38,999 nucleotides of DNA from Alcanivoracaceae bacterium (GCA_016744455.1 JADGEI010000023.1:20584-59582), one strand, 5' to 3'. Positions 26,341-34,880 are shown, counted from the stretch's first letter. Notes: generated by a model from the sequence alone, not told the origin. Numbers and translations are program-made.

Positions 26341-27642
26341 ATGAAAAATACAGAAACTATATTATACCCAAATTTTGATATAGAAATGAACTTGATAGAG
26401 CAAGTAATTGATGTGCCTAGAAAAACAATAAAAACCTTAACCGTATTGGTGATTAGGCATGTTATGAGTTTTCTAGGTATATTAAGGGCTTGTGCTAATA
26501 TCGTATTCTCGATATTGGGATGTGGGATATACAAATCCTTGTTATTGCTATTAGTACACGGGTGTTTATCAGCGCAAACCCCCTTAAAAGAAATTCGCTT
26601 TGTAGGAGATATTCATAATGTTATACCTAATGGAGTAGGTGATATTTACAGCAGCGATGAAGGCATTATCGCTTTTGATGTGGTTAATAACCAAGCAATT
26701 GTTCGGTCTAATGACTTAGGCAGCTTGCCTCATACACAAATTGATGGATATCATGCCTCTGATGATGGTTGTGATACTGAAATTTATTCAGTAGACACCA
26801 GTACAGAAATTGCTAATGTTGTGATGCATGGCGCAGATGTATTTAAATTTAATGGTGTAAAGGTACTGGATGCCAGTGCCGAATCAATACCTTATGGTGT
26901 GAATGTCGATGCTATTAGCCGTCATCCTGATAATTGCGACCTCATTTTTTCTATAGATACCATTGCCGAAATTGATGGAAATGTTTATTACCCAGATGAT
27001 TTGATTCGATTCAGCAACACCATTGGAGTTGAACTTTTGCACCGTTTTAATTTTTCCAAAAATATTGATGCCATACACATGCTCAATGCAACCACAGTAT
27101 TGTTATCCTTGGACATCACAGCAGAAATCAATGGAACCACAGTTTTTGATGATGATGTATTTGAGTTTGATATTTTAGACAATACAGCAAAAATCAACTT
27201 CAGTCCTGAAACTCTCAATTCTTCTTGGCAAAGTGCCGATGTTAATGCCATTTGGGCAAAGCCTGTACAAGCTGGATCCATACAATGGCAGATTAACTCA
27301 ATCTCTGTGAATGAAAATATCGGTACTTTCAATTTAATAGTTGATCGCATAAGTGGTAATGATGGTGAAGTGATCGTGTCTTTTTCAAGTTCTGATGGAC
27401 AAGCCTTAGGTAATGTGGATTACATTTCCGTAAATTCTTCATTAACCTTATTTGATGGTCAAAATTCTGCTGTTCAACAAGTGACTATTCTCGATGACAC
27501 CATACTTGAAGGTGCTGAGGACTTCACCATTTCTATTACAAGTGTAACAGGTGGTGCACAGATTGGGACTATTAGTGAAATTGAAATTATTATCACCGAT
27601 AACGACGCCATCTTAATCTTTAAAGATGATTTTGAAAACTAA
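26341..27642 (+). CDS. Exported Calx-beta protein with unusual N-terminal extension
   Basis: The 433-residue product starts at ATG 26341 with AAGGAG (26329-26334) six nt upstream; an upstream in-frame start at 26278 would overlap the previous gene and lacks such a site. Residues 1-55 are a basic, amphipathic stretch absent from normal signal peptides, followed by a hydrophobic export-type segment (about 57-77, YKSLLLLLVHGCLSAQ). The body holds three related repeats (IFSIDTIAEIDGNVYYPDDL, LLSLDITAEINGTTVFDDD, and a diverged first copy), then a Calx-beta domain (about 322-425, ending EIIITDND). It ends IFKDDFEN, the shared tail. The N-terminal extension coincides with an imperfect inverted repeat in the DNA. 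It sits inside the beta-helix operon, 10 bp after the preceding gene. Confidence 0.8.
   Translation: MKNTETILYPNFDIEMNLIEQVIDVPRKTIKTLTVLVIRHVMSFLGILRACANIVFSILGCGIYKSLLLLLVHGCLSAQTPLKEIRFVGDIHNVIPNGVGDIYSSDEGIIAFDVVNNQAIVRSNDLGSLPHTQIDGYHASDDGCDTEIYSVDTSTEIANVVMHGADVFKFNGVKVLDASAESIPYGVNVDAISRHPDNCDLIFSIDTIAEIDGNVYYPDDLIRFSNTIGVELLHRFNFSKNIDAIHMLNATTVLLSLDITAEINGTTVFDDDVFEFDILDNTAKINFSPETLNSSWQSADVNAIWAKPVQAGSIQWQINSISVNENIGTFNLIVDRISGNDGEVIVSFSSSDGQALGNVDYISVNSSLTLFDGQNSAVQQVTILDDTILEGAEDFTISITSVTGGAQIGTISEIEIIITDNDAILIFKDDFEN
26361..26530. repeat. Imperfect ~75-bp-arm inverted repeat in the Calx-beta gene
   Basis: The segment around 26369-26440 resembles the reverse complement of 26447-26520, anchored by CCTAGAAAA (26416-26424) facing TTTTCTAGG (26469-26477). 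Identity by eye is only about 60-65 percent. Translated, the two strands give related peptides (IEMNLIEQVIDVPRK and IENTILAQALNIPRK). It could be a decayed MITE-like insertion. Confidence 0.4.
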
Positions 27643-27662
27643 TGAATTTTACGGAGACAATT

Positions 27663-28577
27663 ATGAAAAATTTATTTAAAAAAACTTTACTACTATCCAC
27701 TTTATTATTTATCAACAATGTTAGTGCTGTTGATGGTGTGATTGAACTTAATCACACTTGCGCTACACAAACAGGTTGTTTTAGTGGAGATAGTGCTGGT
27801 TTTCCCATTACTATATTTTCTATTATTCCTGGATTAACCGTTCCTGGATTAAGTTTTAGATTAACCAGTGATCTAATACTTGACGATGAAAATATTTCTG
27901 GTCTCATCATTGGAATTAGGAATGTTACAATTGACTTTAATGGGTTCTCGCTTATTAGACAAGCTTGTTATCAACATCAGTGTACCTCTGTTTCGGGATC
28001 TGGTCATGGAGTCAAGTATGTAAACAGTACATTAGGAGAAGGAGCAACCTTAAAAAATGGTCCCATCATTGGGATGGGTAATGATGGAGTTTCTTTGCCT
28101 GGTAAAAATATTATTATTGAAAATATGCAAATTGGATACTCAGGTGGACATGGTATACATCTAACTGTCGGTGAAAGCGCTTTAACAAAAGGAAATGTTA
28201 TTCGAAAAAATACAATGTTTAAAAATGCCGAAAATGGAATAAACATAAATGGTAGTGCTATGATTACAGGCAACATAGTAGATTCAAATGGGGGTGATGG
28301 AGTTGAATGCATTAATTGGTGTAATATTAACAACAATATTATTACATCGAATAATGGAGATGGTGTCACAGTTATTGGGTCAACCACAAAAGGCTCTCTC
28401 GTTCTAGAAAACACTATTTCAGGGAATGACTTGTTTGGTATACGTTTTGGTAATGGCAGTGTACGTTCAGCTTATAAAGGAAATTTCATAACTAATAATT
28501 TTTCAGGTACTGTTTCAGGAACAAAAGGCTTTGATCTTGGGCAAAACTTCTGTACTTCAAATGATACATGCCCATAG
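27663..28577 (+). CDS. Secreted right-handed parallel beta-helix protein 3
   Basis: This 304-residue third paralogue has a signal peptide (ending NNVSA), the cap VDGVIELNHTCATQTGCFSGD, and SFRLTSDLILDDENISGL. Beta-helix coils follow (GNVIRKNTMFKNAENGINI, NNIITSNNGDGVTV), and it closes with NFCTSNDTCP. Extra cysteines occur in the middle (VECINWCNINNN). ATG 27663 is chosen because GGAG (27653-27656) precedes it by 6 nt and it aligns with the paralogues; ATG 27642 would add seven residues and overlap the previous stop. It is the last gene of the operon, and no terminator is obvious afterwards. Function is unknown. Confidence 0.86.
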   Translation: MKNLFKKTLLLSTLLFINNVSAVDGVIELNHTCATQTGCFSGDSAGFPITIFSIIPGLTVPGLSFRLTSDLILDDENISGLIIGIRNVTIDFNGFSLIRQACYQHQCTSVSGSGHGVKYVNSTLGEGATLKNGPIIGMGNDGVSLPGKNIIIENMQIGYSGGHGIHLTVGESALTKGNVIRKNTMFKNAENGININGSAMITGNIVDSNGGDGVECINWCNINNNIITSNNGDGVTVIGSTTKGSLVLENTISGNDLFGIRFGNGSVRSAYKGNFITNNFSGTVSGTKGFDLGQNFCTSNDTCP

Positions 28578-28603
28578 TTTGTTTTAATACCAAGAATATA
28601 ATC

Positions 28604-28921
28604 ATGCAAAACCTAATCAAAACCATCACCAATCGTTACTTTAAAACCATGATTGATAAACGGTTTCATATATACTTAACGGAAAATAAAATTAACATTT
28701 GTTGGATTCGTAGTGTTTCTGATGCCAATAAGAATTATTTTAAAACATTTGGTTACAATAAAAAAGGCATTAAAAGTTTAATCAATTGGGTAGTGGTGAA
28801 AACGGGTTTTCCTCAAGCCAAGATAAATGTAGTGATTGAAGCGTCATTCAAAAATCATGGCGATTTAATTAAGTTACTCAATAGAAATAAGATAAATACT
28901 TCTTTGAAAGATTCAACTTAG
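28604..28921 (+). pseudogene. Truncated IS110-family transposase N-terminus
   Basis: This 105-residue fragment resembles the N-terminal DEDD domain of IS110 transposases: KTFGYNKKGIKSLINWV matches the F-x-N-x-x-K-G-x-x-x-L-x-x-W pattern, and INVVIEASFKNHGDLIKLL matches the V-x-E-A-T-G-x-Y-x-x-x-L region. The first catalytic Asp (usually G-I-D-V-S-K) is replaced (YLTENKINI), the T-G of E-A-T-G is S-F, and the whole C-terminal half with the Ser/Tyr-type domain is missing. It is therefore probably inactive. It follows the beta-helix operon by 26 bp. The assignment rests on pattern recognition and is moderate. Confidence 0.5.
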
Positions 28922-28933
28922 GCTGAGAGATAG

Positions 28934-29013
28934 GGTTGTTTGTGATTTGCTCGATTATAGTATAATGCATGAAAACAACCATGAATATATAAAGTAGAAC
29001 TTTACATATTCAT
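28934..29013 (+). promoter_or_regulatory. Promoter and 5' leader hairpin of the DUF4143 ATPase gene
   Basis: TATAAT at 28961-28966, with a TTGTGA-like -35 element 15 nt upstream (28940-28945), gives a plausible promoter. It is bracketed by inverted 8-mers GGTTGTTT (28934-28941) and AAACAACC (28973-28980). Immediately after, ATGAATATATAAAGT (28981-28995), loop AGA and ACTTTACATATTCAT (28999-29013) form a 15-bp stem with one mismatch. It would sit at the very 5' end of the transcript, 22 nt before the start codon. Confidence 0.6.
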
Positions 29014-29035
29014 AATTTGATCGTAATATTAACTT

Positions 29036-30205
29036 ATGATAACACGAGAAATCACTAAAGAGTTATTGCAGGTTGCAAGTGAGTATCCAATAGTCACCAT
29101 CATTGGCCCAAGGCAATCAGGTAAAACTACTCTTGCAAAGATGGCCTTTCCAAATTATGCCTATTGCTCATTAGATGATCCCGATATAAGAGAGTTTGCC
29201 CTTGAAGATCCGCGCGGCTTTTTAAGAAAATACCAAAAAAAAACCATATTCGATGAAATTCAACGAGCACCCAAATTATTATCCTATCTACAAATCATGG
29301 TTGATGAAGATGTAGCTAAAGGACGATTTATACTCACTAGTTCTCACCAACTCGAACTAAAAGAAGAGATTTCACAATCACTAGCTGGCAGAACTGCATT
29401 GTTGACATTGTTGCCATTTAGCATAGCAGAAGCATCAAAGTTTTCTAAGGATAAATCAAGGGATGAGTTGTTATACAAAGGGCTTTTCCCAAGGGTTTAT
29501 AATGATAATCTAAATCCAACAAAAGCCTATGCTAATTATTACAGCACCTATATCGAACGTGATATTAGGCAACTCATCAATTTGAAAAATATTTCTGTGT
29601 TTGAGAAATTCCTCAAACTTTTGGCAGGTAGAGTTGGGCAAATTATTAATCTCAATTCTTTATCTAATGATGTTGGTGTAACTGCAGTCACTCTAAGAGA
29701 ATGGCTATCAGTTTTAGAAGCTTCTTTTATAATATTCAAACTAGAGCCCTATTTTGAAAACTTTGGAAAAAGAGCGATTAAATCTCCAAAAATATATTTT
29801 AATGACACTGGCTTATTAGCCTATTTGTTAGATATAGATTCAGAGAGAATTATTAGTAGAGACCCATTAATTGGCAATATTTTTGAAAACCTAATTATAC
29901 TTGAAGCGATGAAAGCGCGCTTAAACAAAGGGTTAAACCCAAATATCTATTTTTTCAGAGATTCTAATGGTTTAGAAGTTGATATACTTTATAAACAAGG
30001 TTCGCAACTCATCCCGATTGAAATTAAATCATCGGCAACTTTCAATAAAATATTCACCAAATCTATCCATAAGTTCCATAAACTAACCCCAAATACAAAA
30101 AAAGGCTATATTATTTATTCAGGTGAATTTACGGTAGAAACTGAAACTTATCAAGTTGTTAATTATTTGCAGACACAGTCTTTATTTATTATAAATACAA
30201 GCTAA
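29036..30205 (+). CDS. AAA-type ATPase with DUF4143 domain
   Basis: This 389-residue cytoplasmic ATPase is of the AAA_14/DUF4143 type. Walker A is GPRQSGKT (24-31), Walker B is IFDEIQ (71-76), and the sensor-like region is FILTSS followed by SLAGRTALLTLLPFS. The C-terminal DUF4143 part carries a PD-(D/E)xK-like signature: E314-V-D316, then IEIKSS with E329 and K331. The family is widespread and poorly understood; some members sit near mobile elements or toxin-antitoxin loci. No Shine-Dalgarno sequence is seen before ATG 29036. Its stop overlaps the helicase start by one base (TAATG), so the two are likely translated together. Confidence 0.9.
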   Translation: MITREITKELLQVASEYPIVTIIGPRQSGKTTLAKMAFPNYAYCSLDDPDIREFALEDPRGFLRKYQKKTIFDEIQRAPKLLSYLQIMVDEDVAKGRFILTSSHQLELKEEISQSLAGRTALLTLLPFSIAEASKFSKDKSRDELLYKGLFPRVYNDNLNPTKAYANYYSTYIERDIRQLINLKNISVFEKFLKLLAGRVGQIINLNSLSNDVGVTAVTLREWLSVLEASFIIFKLEPYFENFGKRAIKSPKIYFNDTGLLAYLLDIDSERIISRDPLIGNIFENLIILEAMKARLNKGLNPNIYFFRDSNGLEVDILYKQGSQLIPIEIKSSATFNKIFTKSIHKFHKLTPNTKKGYIIYSGEFTVETETYQVVNYLQTQSLFIINTS

Positions 30206-33200
30206 TGGAGAGGCTGCAATCATGGCAAGAAAAATTTCACCCTAAGTTATTAGATTGGTTTGGGCGTAACTTCGAGCACCCAACAGAGGTGCAAATTCAA
30301 GCATGGCAAGCCATCAGCCAATATCAAGATGTTTTAATTTCATCTCCTACTGGCTCAGGTAAAACTTTGGCGGCATTTTTATATGCATTGAATGCTTTGT
30401 TTGAGCAAGAAGATAGTAAACAATTATCAGTACTTTATATTTCACCTTTAAAAGCTTTGTCCAATGATGTCAAAATCAATCTTCAAAAACCATTAGAACA
30501 ACTCAATCAATTATTTGATGATAAAAATATTCGTGCTGCCACATGGACTGGCGATACTACTCAGAATGAACGCAATAAAATTCGTAAAAAACCACCACAT
30601 ATTTTAGTGACAACGCCTGAATCACTTTATACCTTATTAACAGCACACTCAGGTCGTGCAATTTTGGGCACAATCAAAACGGTGATAATTGATGAAATAC
30701 ATGCTGTGGCAAATTCCAAACGAGGTGCGCATTTAACTTTATCATTACAACGGCTTGAAGCTTTATGCCTACAGCGACCGCAACGCATTGCAATTTCTGC
30801 AACGCAAAAACCAATTGAGCGAATGCGAGATTTTGTCCTACATAAAGAAAACTCATCTATTGTTAATCTTGGACATAAACGTGATTTGGAATTATCTATC
30901 GAAACCCCTGAATCACCATTGAATGCAATTATGCCCAATGAGCAATGGGCTGAGGTTTATAAAAGATTGAAACAAGTGATTAATTCACACAAAACGACTC
31001 TTATTTTTGTCAATAATCGTCGATTATCAGAACGCGTAGCAAAAAATTTAGCAGAAATTATTGGTGATGAATTGGTTACATCACACCATGGTTCGCTTGC
31101 TAAAGAACATCGGTTGAAAGCCGAACAAGATTTGAAAGCAGGCAATTTAAAAGCTTTAGTTGCCACCGCCTCTTTAGAATTAGGAATTGATATTGGCGAT
31201 ATTGACTGTGTTTGTCAAATTGGTTCGCCTGGAAATATTCATGCATTTTTACAACGGGTAGGGCGATCGGGTCATAGCTTAGATAAAACACCAAAAGGAT
31301 TATTGTTTGCGACAACTATAGACGATTTGATGGAATTAACCGCACTCAAATATGCGGTAATCAATAAACAACTTGATACAACTTTGTTTCCAACCAAGCC
31401 CTTTGATGTGCTCGCACAACAAATTGTGGCTGAAATTGCTATGCAAGATTGGGATAGAAAACAACTGTTTCATTTGTTGTCGGACAATTCTATCTACCAA
31501 GACATGAGCGAACAAGAGTTTAATCAGGTTATTGAAATGTTAGCAGTTGGTTATGGGGGCAATCGGCAACGACAAACAGCAATGATTTTTCATGATAAAG
31601 TTACTGATCAACTACGCCCTAGAAAAGTAGCTAGATTAACTGCAATTACCAATGGCGGAACCATACCCGATCACTTTGATTTTGATGTGCGCTTATTGCC
31701 CGAAGATTTGAAAATTGGCACCCTGAATGAAGATTTTTCATTTGAAAGCCTGCCGGGCGATATTTTTATATTGGGTAATCACTCCTACCGAATATTAAAA
31801 ATTGAAACCACAAAAGGCGTTGTATTTGTCGAAGATGCACATGGACAACCACCCAATATTCCCTTTTGGTTTGGTGTAACTATGTGGCGCTCGGATGAGT
31901 TGAGCAAAGCTGTTTCTGCACTTACCATTGATTTATCTTTATCCAAAAACATTAGCGATAAATACAAAATACCAGACCTAGCCGCCCAACAATTGGTTGA
32001 TTATGTCGCCAAAACAAAGAAAGTCTTAGGGGTTGTGCCATCACAAAAAAACATAGTGGTCGAACGGTTTTTTGATGATAATAACGACATGCACTTGGTT
32101 ATTCATTCTCTTTTTGGTTCGCGCTTAAATCGTGCCTGGGGATTAGCCCTGCGTAAAAAGTTTTGCCGTAATTTTAACTTCGAACTGCAAGCCGCAGCTG
32201 ACGAAAATACACTGATTTTATCATTAAGTGAAAGCCACAGCTTTGACTTAACCACCATTATTAACTACCTCAACCCAGAAACGGTCGAATACACTTTAAT
32301 TCAGGCATTACTGGACAGACCAATGTTTGAATCGCAATGGCGTTGGAATGCCACAATTGCATTGGCAATTAGAAGAAGAAACGGTGGTAAACGTGTGCCT
32401 GCACAATTTCAAAGAAACAATGCCGAAGATTTAATCGCGCAGCTATTTCCCGATCAAATAGCTTGCCCTGAAAATTTAGCAGGACCTAGAGAAATCCCTG
32501 AGCACCCATTAGTTCATCAAGCGGTGCATGATTGCATCAGAGTATTGATGGATATAGATGGTTTAGCGCAATTATTGCAAGACATTAAAGACCAGAAAAT
32601 TAAAGTTAATTTCGTTGATGCAAATACACCATCACCCGCATCTTTAGCCATAATCAACGCCAGAAATTTTGCCTTTTTAGATGATGCACCAGCCGAAGAA
32701 CGCCGAACTAATGCCGTTCGTACCAAAGAACTCAGCGATACTTTAGCCTCCTATCCATCACAAAATTTGGATCAAAGTATTATTCAATCGGTGAATTCGT
32801 CTGTCTTGCCTTTTAAACGTGATGCAGATGAGTTGCATGAAGCGATTCATTTTTCAGGCTTTTTGACAGGAAATGAATTGGTTGATAGTCAGGAGTGGCT
32901 AATGGAGCTGGCTCAACAGAAGAAGGTTTGTTCTTTACAAATAGATTCCCGCCTGCGCGGGAATGACAGAATCTTGATTTGGTTTACAACAAATAACCAA
33001 GAATTGATAGCTTCTATCTACAAAACTCCAGATGACGATTACAACCAAGACCTAGCAAAGCTGACTTTCATGAAACTCGAAACCATTGGATTTACTAGCT
33101 TTGAGCATTTAAAAGAAATTATGTATGTTTCTGCCAGTAGTCTTTTGCAAGCCTTATTATTGTTAGAAACTCAAGGCAAAGTTTTTAAGGTCATTGGCGA

Positions 33201-34173
33201 AGACAAAAATGAATACTGGTGCGAACGCCATATTTTGGCCAAAATCCGCAAACAAACCCACTACAAAAAACGCAATTCTCACCAATTAATTTCGCCAGAA
33301 ACTTATCAACAAAAATTATTGAGCAAACACTTTACTCAACACGAAGGCATGGATGGCTTAATCGCTGTATTAAAAATGTTAGAAGGGTTTTCAGCACCTG
33401 CAAATATCTGGGAAGAGCATTTGCTTAAACCACGGGTTAAAAATTACCAATCTTATATGCTTGATCAATTGTGTTACAGCGGTCAATTTGTATTCAAACG
33501 CATTACCGCAAATACGCAAATCAGTTCCAATGGTATTGCAACAATTAAAAATACGCCGATAACATTTATACAAAGACAGAATGTTTCGCTATTTGCAACA
33601 ACTGATTATTTACCCGAACAATTGACACATCAAGGACAGAAAATAATCGAGCTGATTGAAGAAAAGGGTGCAATGTATGCCAGTGACATGCAAAAAAAAT
33701 TGGGTTGTATGATGTTGGAAGTTGAAAACAGCTTGATTCACTTGGTAAAACTCGGTGTGATTTATTGTGATGGTGCTAGTGCATTGCGGTTGTTTTCATT
33801 GTCTCCAGCTCAGCGCGGTCGTTACATAAAAAAATCCAACAGCAAAACCAGCTACTTAGATATGATGGGGCGTTGGAGTGTGGCTCCAGAAGTTAAAAAA
33901 TCTGATAATCAAGCCATTGTCAAAATCTTACTCAATCGCTATGGCATTTTATTCAAAGCAATGTTTGATAATGAGCAATTACCCCTAAAATGGTACGATT
34001 GTGTCTATGAATTGACAAGACTAGAAGCCCAAGGAGAAATACTCGCTGGACGCTTTGTAAAATCATATTCAGGGATTCAGTTTGCTGATAAACGATTTAT
34101 TAGGCAAAAAGGTATTTTTCAAAGCGGGGCTATTTCATTCCATGAAAAGGATTGTTGTTATCAAATTCAATAA
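30205..34173 (+). CDS. lhr: Lhr-type ATP-dependent DNA helicase
   Basis: This 1322-residue superfamily 2 helicase is of the Lhr group, which translocates 3'-5' on single-stranded DNA and is linked to DNA repair. Motif I is SSPTGSGKT (46-54), motif II DEIH (163-166), and motif III SAT (198-200). Motifs IV-VI lie in the second RecA domain (TLIFVNNRR, ATASLELGIDIG, QRVGRSGH). The Lhr winged-helix and core region follow, then a long C-terminal part. It is somewhat shorter than E. coli Lhr (about 1540 residues). Residues 914-921 (DSRLRGND) are encoded by a REP-like palindrome inserted in frame. It overlaps the ATPase gene by one base, and a MITE-like element lies 8 bp after its stop. Confidence 0.92.
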   Translation: MERLQSWQEKFHPKLLDWFGRNFEHPTEVQIQAWQAISQYQDVLISSPTGSGKTLAAFLYALNALFEQEDSKQLSVLYISPLKALSNDVKINLQKPLEQLNQLFDDKNIRAATWTGDTTQNERNKIRKKPPHILVTTPESLYTLLTAHSGRAILGTIKTVIIDEIHAVANSKRGAHLTLSLQRLEALCLQRPQRIAISATQKPIERMRDFVLHKENSSIVNLGHKRDLELSIETPESPLNAIMPNEQWAEVYKRLKQVINSHKTTLIFVNNRRLSERVAKNLAEIIGDELVTSHHGSLAKEHRLKAEQDLKAGNLKALVATASLELGIDIGDIDCVCQIGSPGNIHAFLQRVGRSGHSLDKTPKGLLFATTIDDLMELTALKYAVINKQLDTTLFPTKPFDVLAQQIVAEIAMQDWDRKQLFHLLSDNSIYQDMSEQEFNQVIEMLAVGYGGNRQRQTAMIFHDKVTDQLRPRKVARLTAITNGGTIPDHFDFDVRLLPEDLKIGTLNEDFSFESLPGDIFILGNHSYRILKIETTKGVVFVEDAHGQPPNIPFWFGVTMWRSDELSKAVSALTIDLSLSKNISDKYKIPDLAAQQLVDYVAKTKKVLGVVPSQKNIVVERFFDDNNDMHLVIHSLFGSRLNRAWGLALRKKFCRNFNFELQAAADENTLILSLSESHSFDLTTIINYLNPETVEYTLIQALLDRPMFESQWRWNATIALAIRRRNGGKRVPAQFQRNNAEDLIAQLFPDQIACPENLAGPREIPEHPLVHQAVHDCIRVLMDIDGLAQLLQDIKDQKIKVNFVDANTPSPASLAIINARNFAFLDDAPAEERRTNAVRTKELSDTLASYPSQNLDQSIIQSVNSSVLPFKRDADELHEAIHFSGFLTGNELVDSQEWLMELAQQKKVCSLQIDSRLRGNDRILIWFTTNNQELIASIYKTPDDDYNQDLAKLTFMKLETIGFTSFEHLKEIMYVSASSLLQALLLLETQGKVFKVIGEDKNEYWCERHILAKIRKQTHYKKRNSHQLISPETYQQKLLSKHFTQHEGMDGLIAVLKMLEGFSAPANIWEEHLLKPRVKNYQSYMLDQLCYSGQFVFKRITANTQISSNGIATIKNTPITFIQRQNVSLFATTDYLPEQLTHQGQKIIELIEEKGAMYASDMQKKLGCMMLEVENSLIHLVKLGVIYCDGASALRLFSLSPAQRGRYIKKSNSKTSYLDMMGRWSVAPEVKKSDNQAIVKILLNRYGILFKAMFDNEQLPLKWYDCVYELTRLEAQGEILAGRFVKSYSGIQFADKRFIRQKGIFQSGAISFHEKDCCYQIQ
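32945..32964. repeat. REP-like palindrome inside the helicase gene
   Basis: ATTCCCGC (32945-32952), loop CTGC and GCGGGAAT (32957-32964) form a perfect hairpin, much more GC-rich than its surroundings. This is a palindrome found dispersed in many proteobacterial genomes, usually between genes. Here it is translated in frame as DSRLRGND. Confidence 0.85.
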
Positions 34174-34181
34174 CAAAGCCG

Positions 34182-34339
34182 CCGTCATTGCGAGGGAGGA
34201 ATGACCGCGGCAATCTCCTGGTATTGTCGCAATTTTGAATAGAATAATGTGCAGTTTTAGTTATGGAAATGAAAAGCTTACTTTTAGAGATTACGATAGC
34301 ATCAGGGGATTGCCGCGTCGTTCCTCCTCGCAATGACGG
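34182..34339. mobile_element. MITE-like element A
   Basis: This non-coding element of about 158 bp has imperfect terminal inverted repeats of about 36 bp, starting CCGTCATTGCGAGGGAGGAA and ending TCCTCCTCGCAATGACGG. The inner halves of the repeats contain GGCAATCTC and GGGATTGCC. It lies between the convergent 3' ends of the helicase and GIY-YIG genes. It has no transposase, so would need one in trans. Elements of this CGTCATTGCGAG type are widespread in bacteria. Confidence 0.8.
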
Positions 34340-34412
34340 AGTTCTTCTTGGTCTAGGTTGCCACAGTCGTTCCTCATTCTTAATGATTGAGGTTTTGTTT
34401 TGGCTTATTTTA

Positions 34413-34700
34413 TTATTGTATGTCATTATATAAGTCTTTCCATAGAGGATTCATTCCCTCAATTAATTGAATCTTTTTTTGTCTTGATCCTGCTTTAATT
34501 TGTTTTTCTCTCAAAATACATCCTTCCATGCCATTGCCTATTTCATAATAAACCAATTTATTACAGTTGTATTTTGCACTAAACCCCGTAACCACTTTGT
34601 TCTTGTGTTGGTCAATTCGTTTGATTAAATCACTGGTAACACCAGTATACAATACCGTATTGTTTTTGTTGGTAATAATATAAACATAGCCAGTTTTCAT
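34413..34700 (-). CDS. GIY-YIG family small nuclease-like protein
   Basis: This 95-residue protein consists of a single GIY-YIG domain of the YhbQ/UPF0213-like group. The GIY and YIG motifs appear as YVYIITN (5-11) and LYTGVTSDLIKRIDQH (17-32), with the catalytic-type Arg in KRIDQH. REKQIKAGSRQKKIQLIEGMNPLWKDLY is the conserved end of the group. Members are often found as single genes beside repeats and mobile elements. AGGG lies about 8 nt before ATG 34700. It is flanked by MITE-like elements A and B. The substrate is unknown; a nuclease role is inferred from the fold. Confidence 0.88.
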   Translation of the reverse strand: MKTGYVYIITNKNNTVLYTGVTSDLIKRIDQHKNKVVTGFSAKYNCNKLVYYEIGNGMEGCILREKQIKAGSRQKKIQLIEGMNPLWKDLYNDIQ

Positions 34701-34740
34701 TTTAATTCCCTGTTATCGAACTTAATGTAAAACAAAACCA

Positions 34741-34834
34741 CCGTCATTGCGAGGGAGGAACGACCGCGGCAATCTGTTGGGTTTAACCCCGGATTTGGGA
34801 GATTGTCACGTCGCTTTGCTCCTAGCAATGACGG
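34741..34834. mobile_element. MITE-like element B
   Basis: This short (about 94 bp) relative of element A starts CCGTCATTGCGAGGGAGGAA and ends CCTAGCAATGACGG, with inner repeats GGCAATCTG and GAGATTGTC. It forms one large imperfect hairpin. It lies upstream of the GIY-YIG gene and downstream of the broken small membrane-protein gene. Confidence 0.8.
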
Positions 34835-34843
34835 GTGTTAATG

Positions 34844-34875
34844 TTTTGGTCTTTGACGTGTTTTGTTATGCTACG
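34844..34875. repeat. 32-bp direct repeat next to element B (copy at 35695-35726)
   Basis: The segment begins TTTTGGTCTTTGACGTGTTT and ends GTTATGCTACG. It matches 35695-35726 at 31 of 32 positions. Each copy follows a MITE-like element by about 10 bp and runs into the 3' end of one of the two related small membrane-protein genes, so element, flank and gene end were duplicated together. Confidence 0.85.
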
Positions 34876-34880
34876 AAGTA

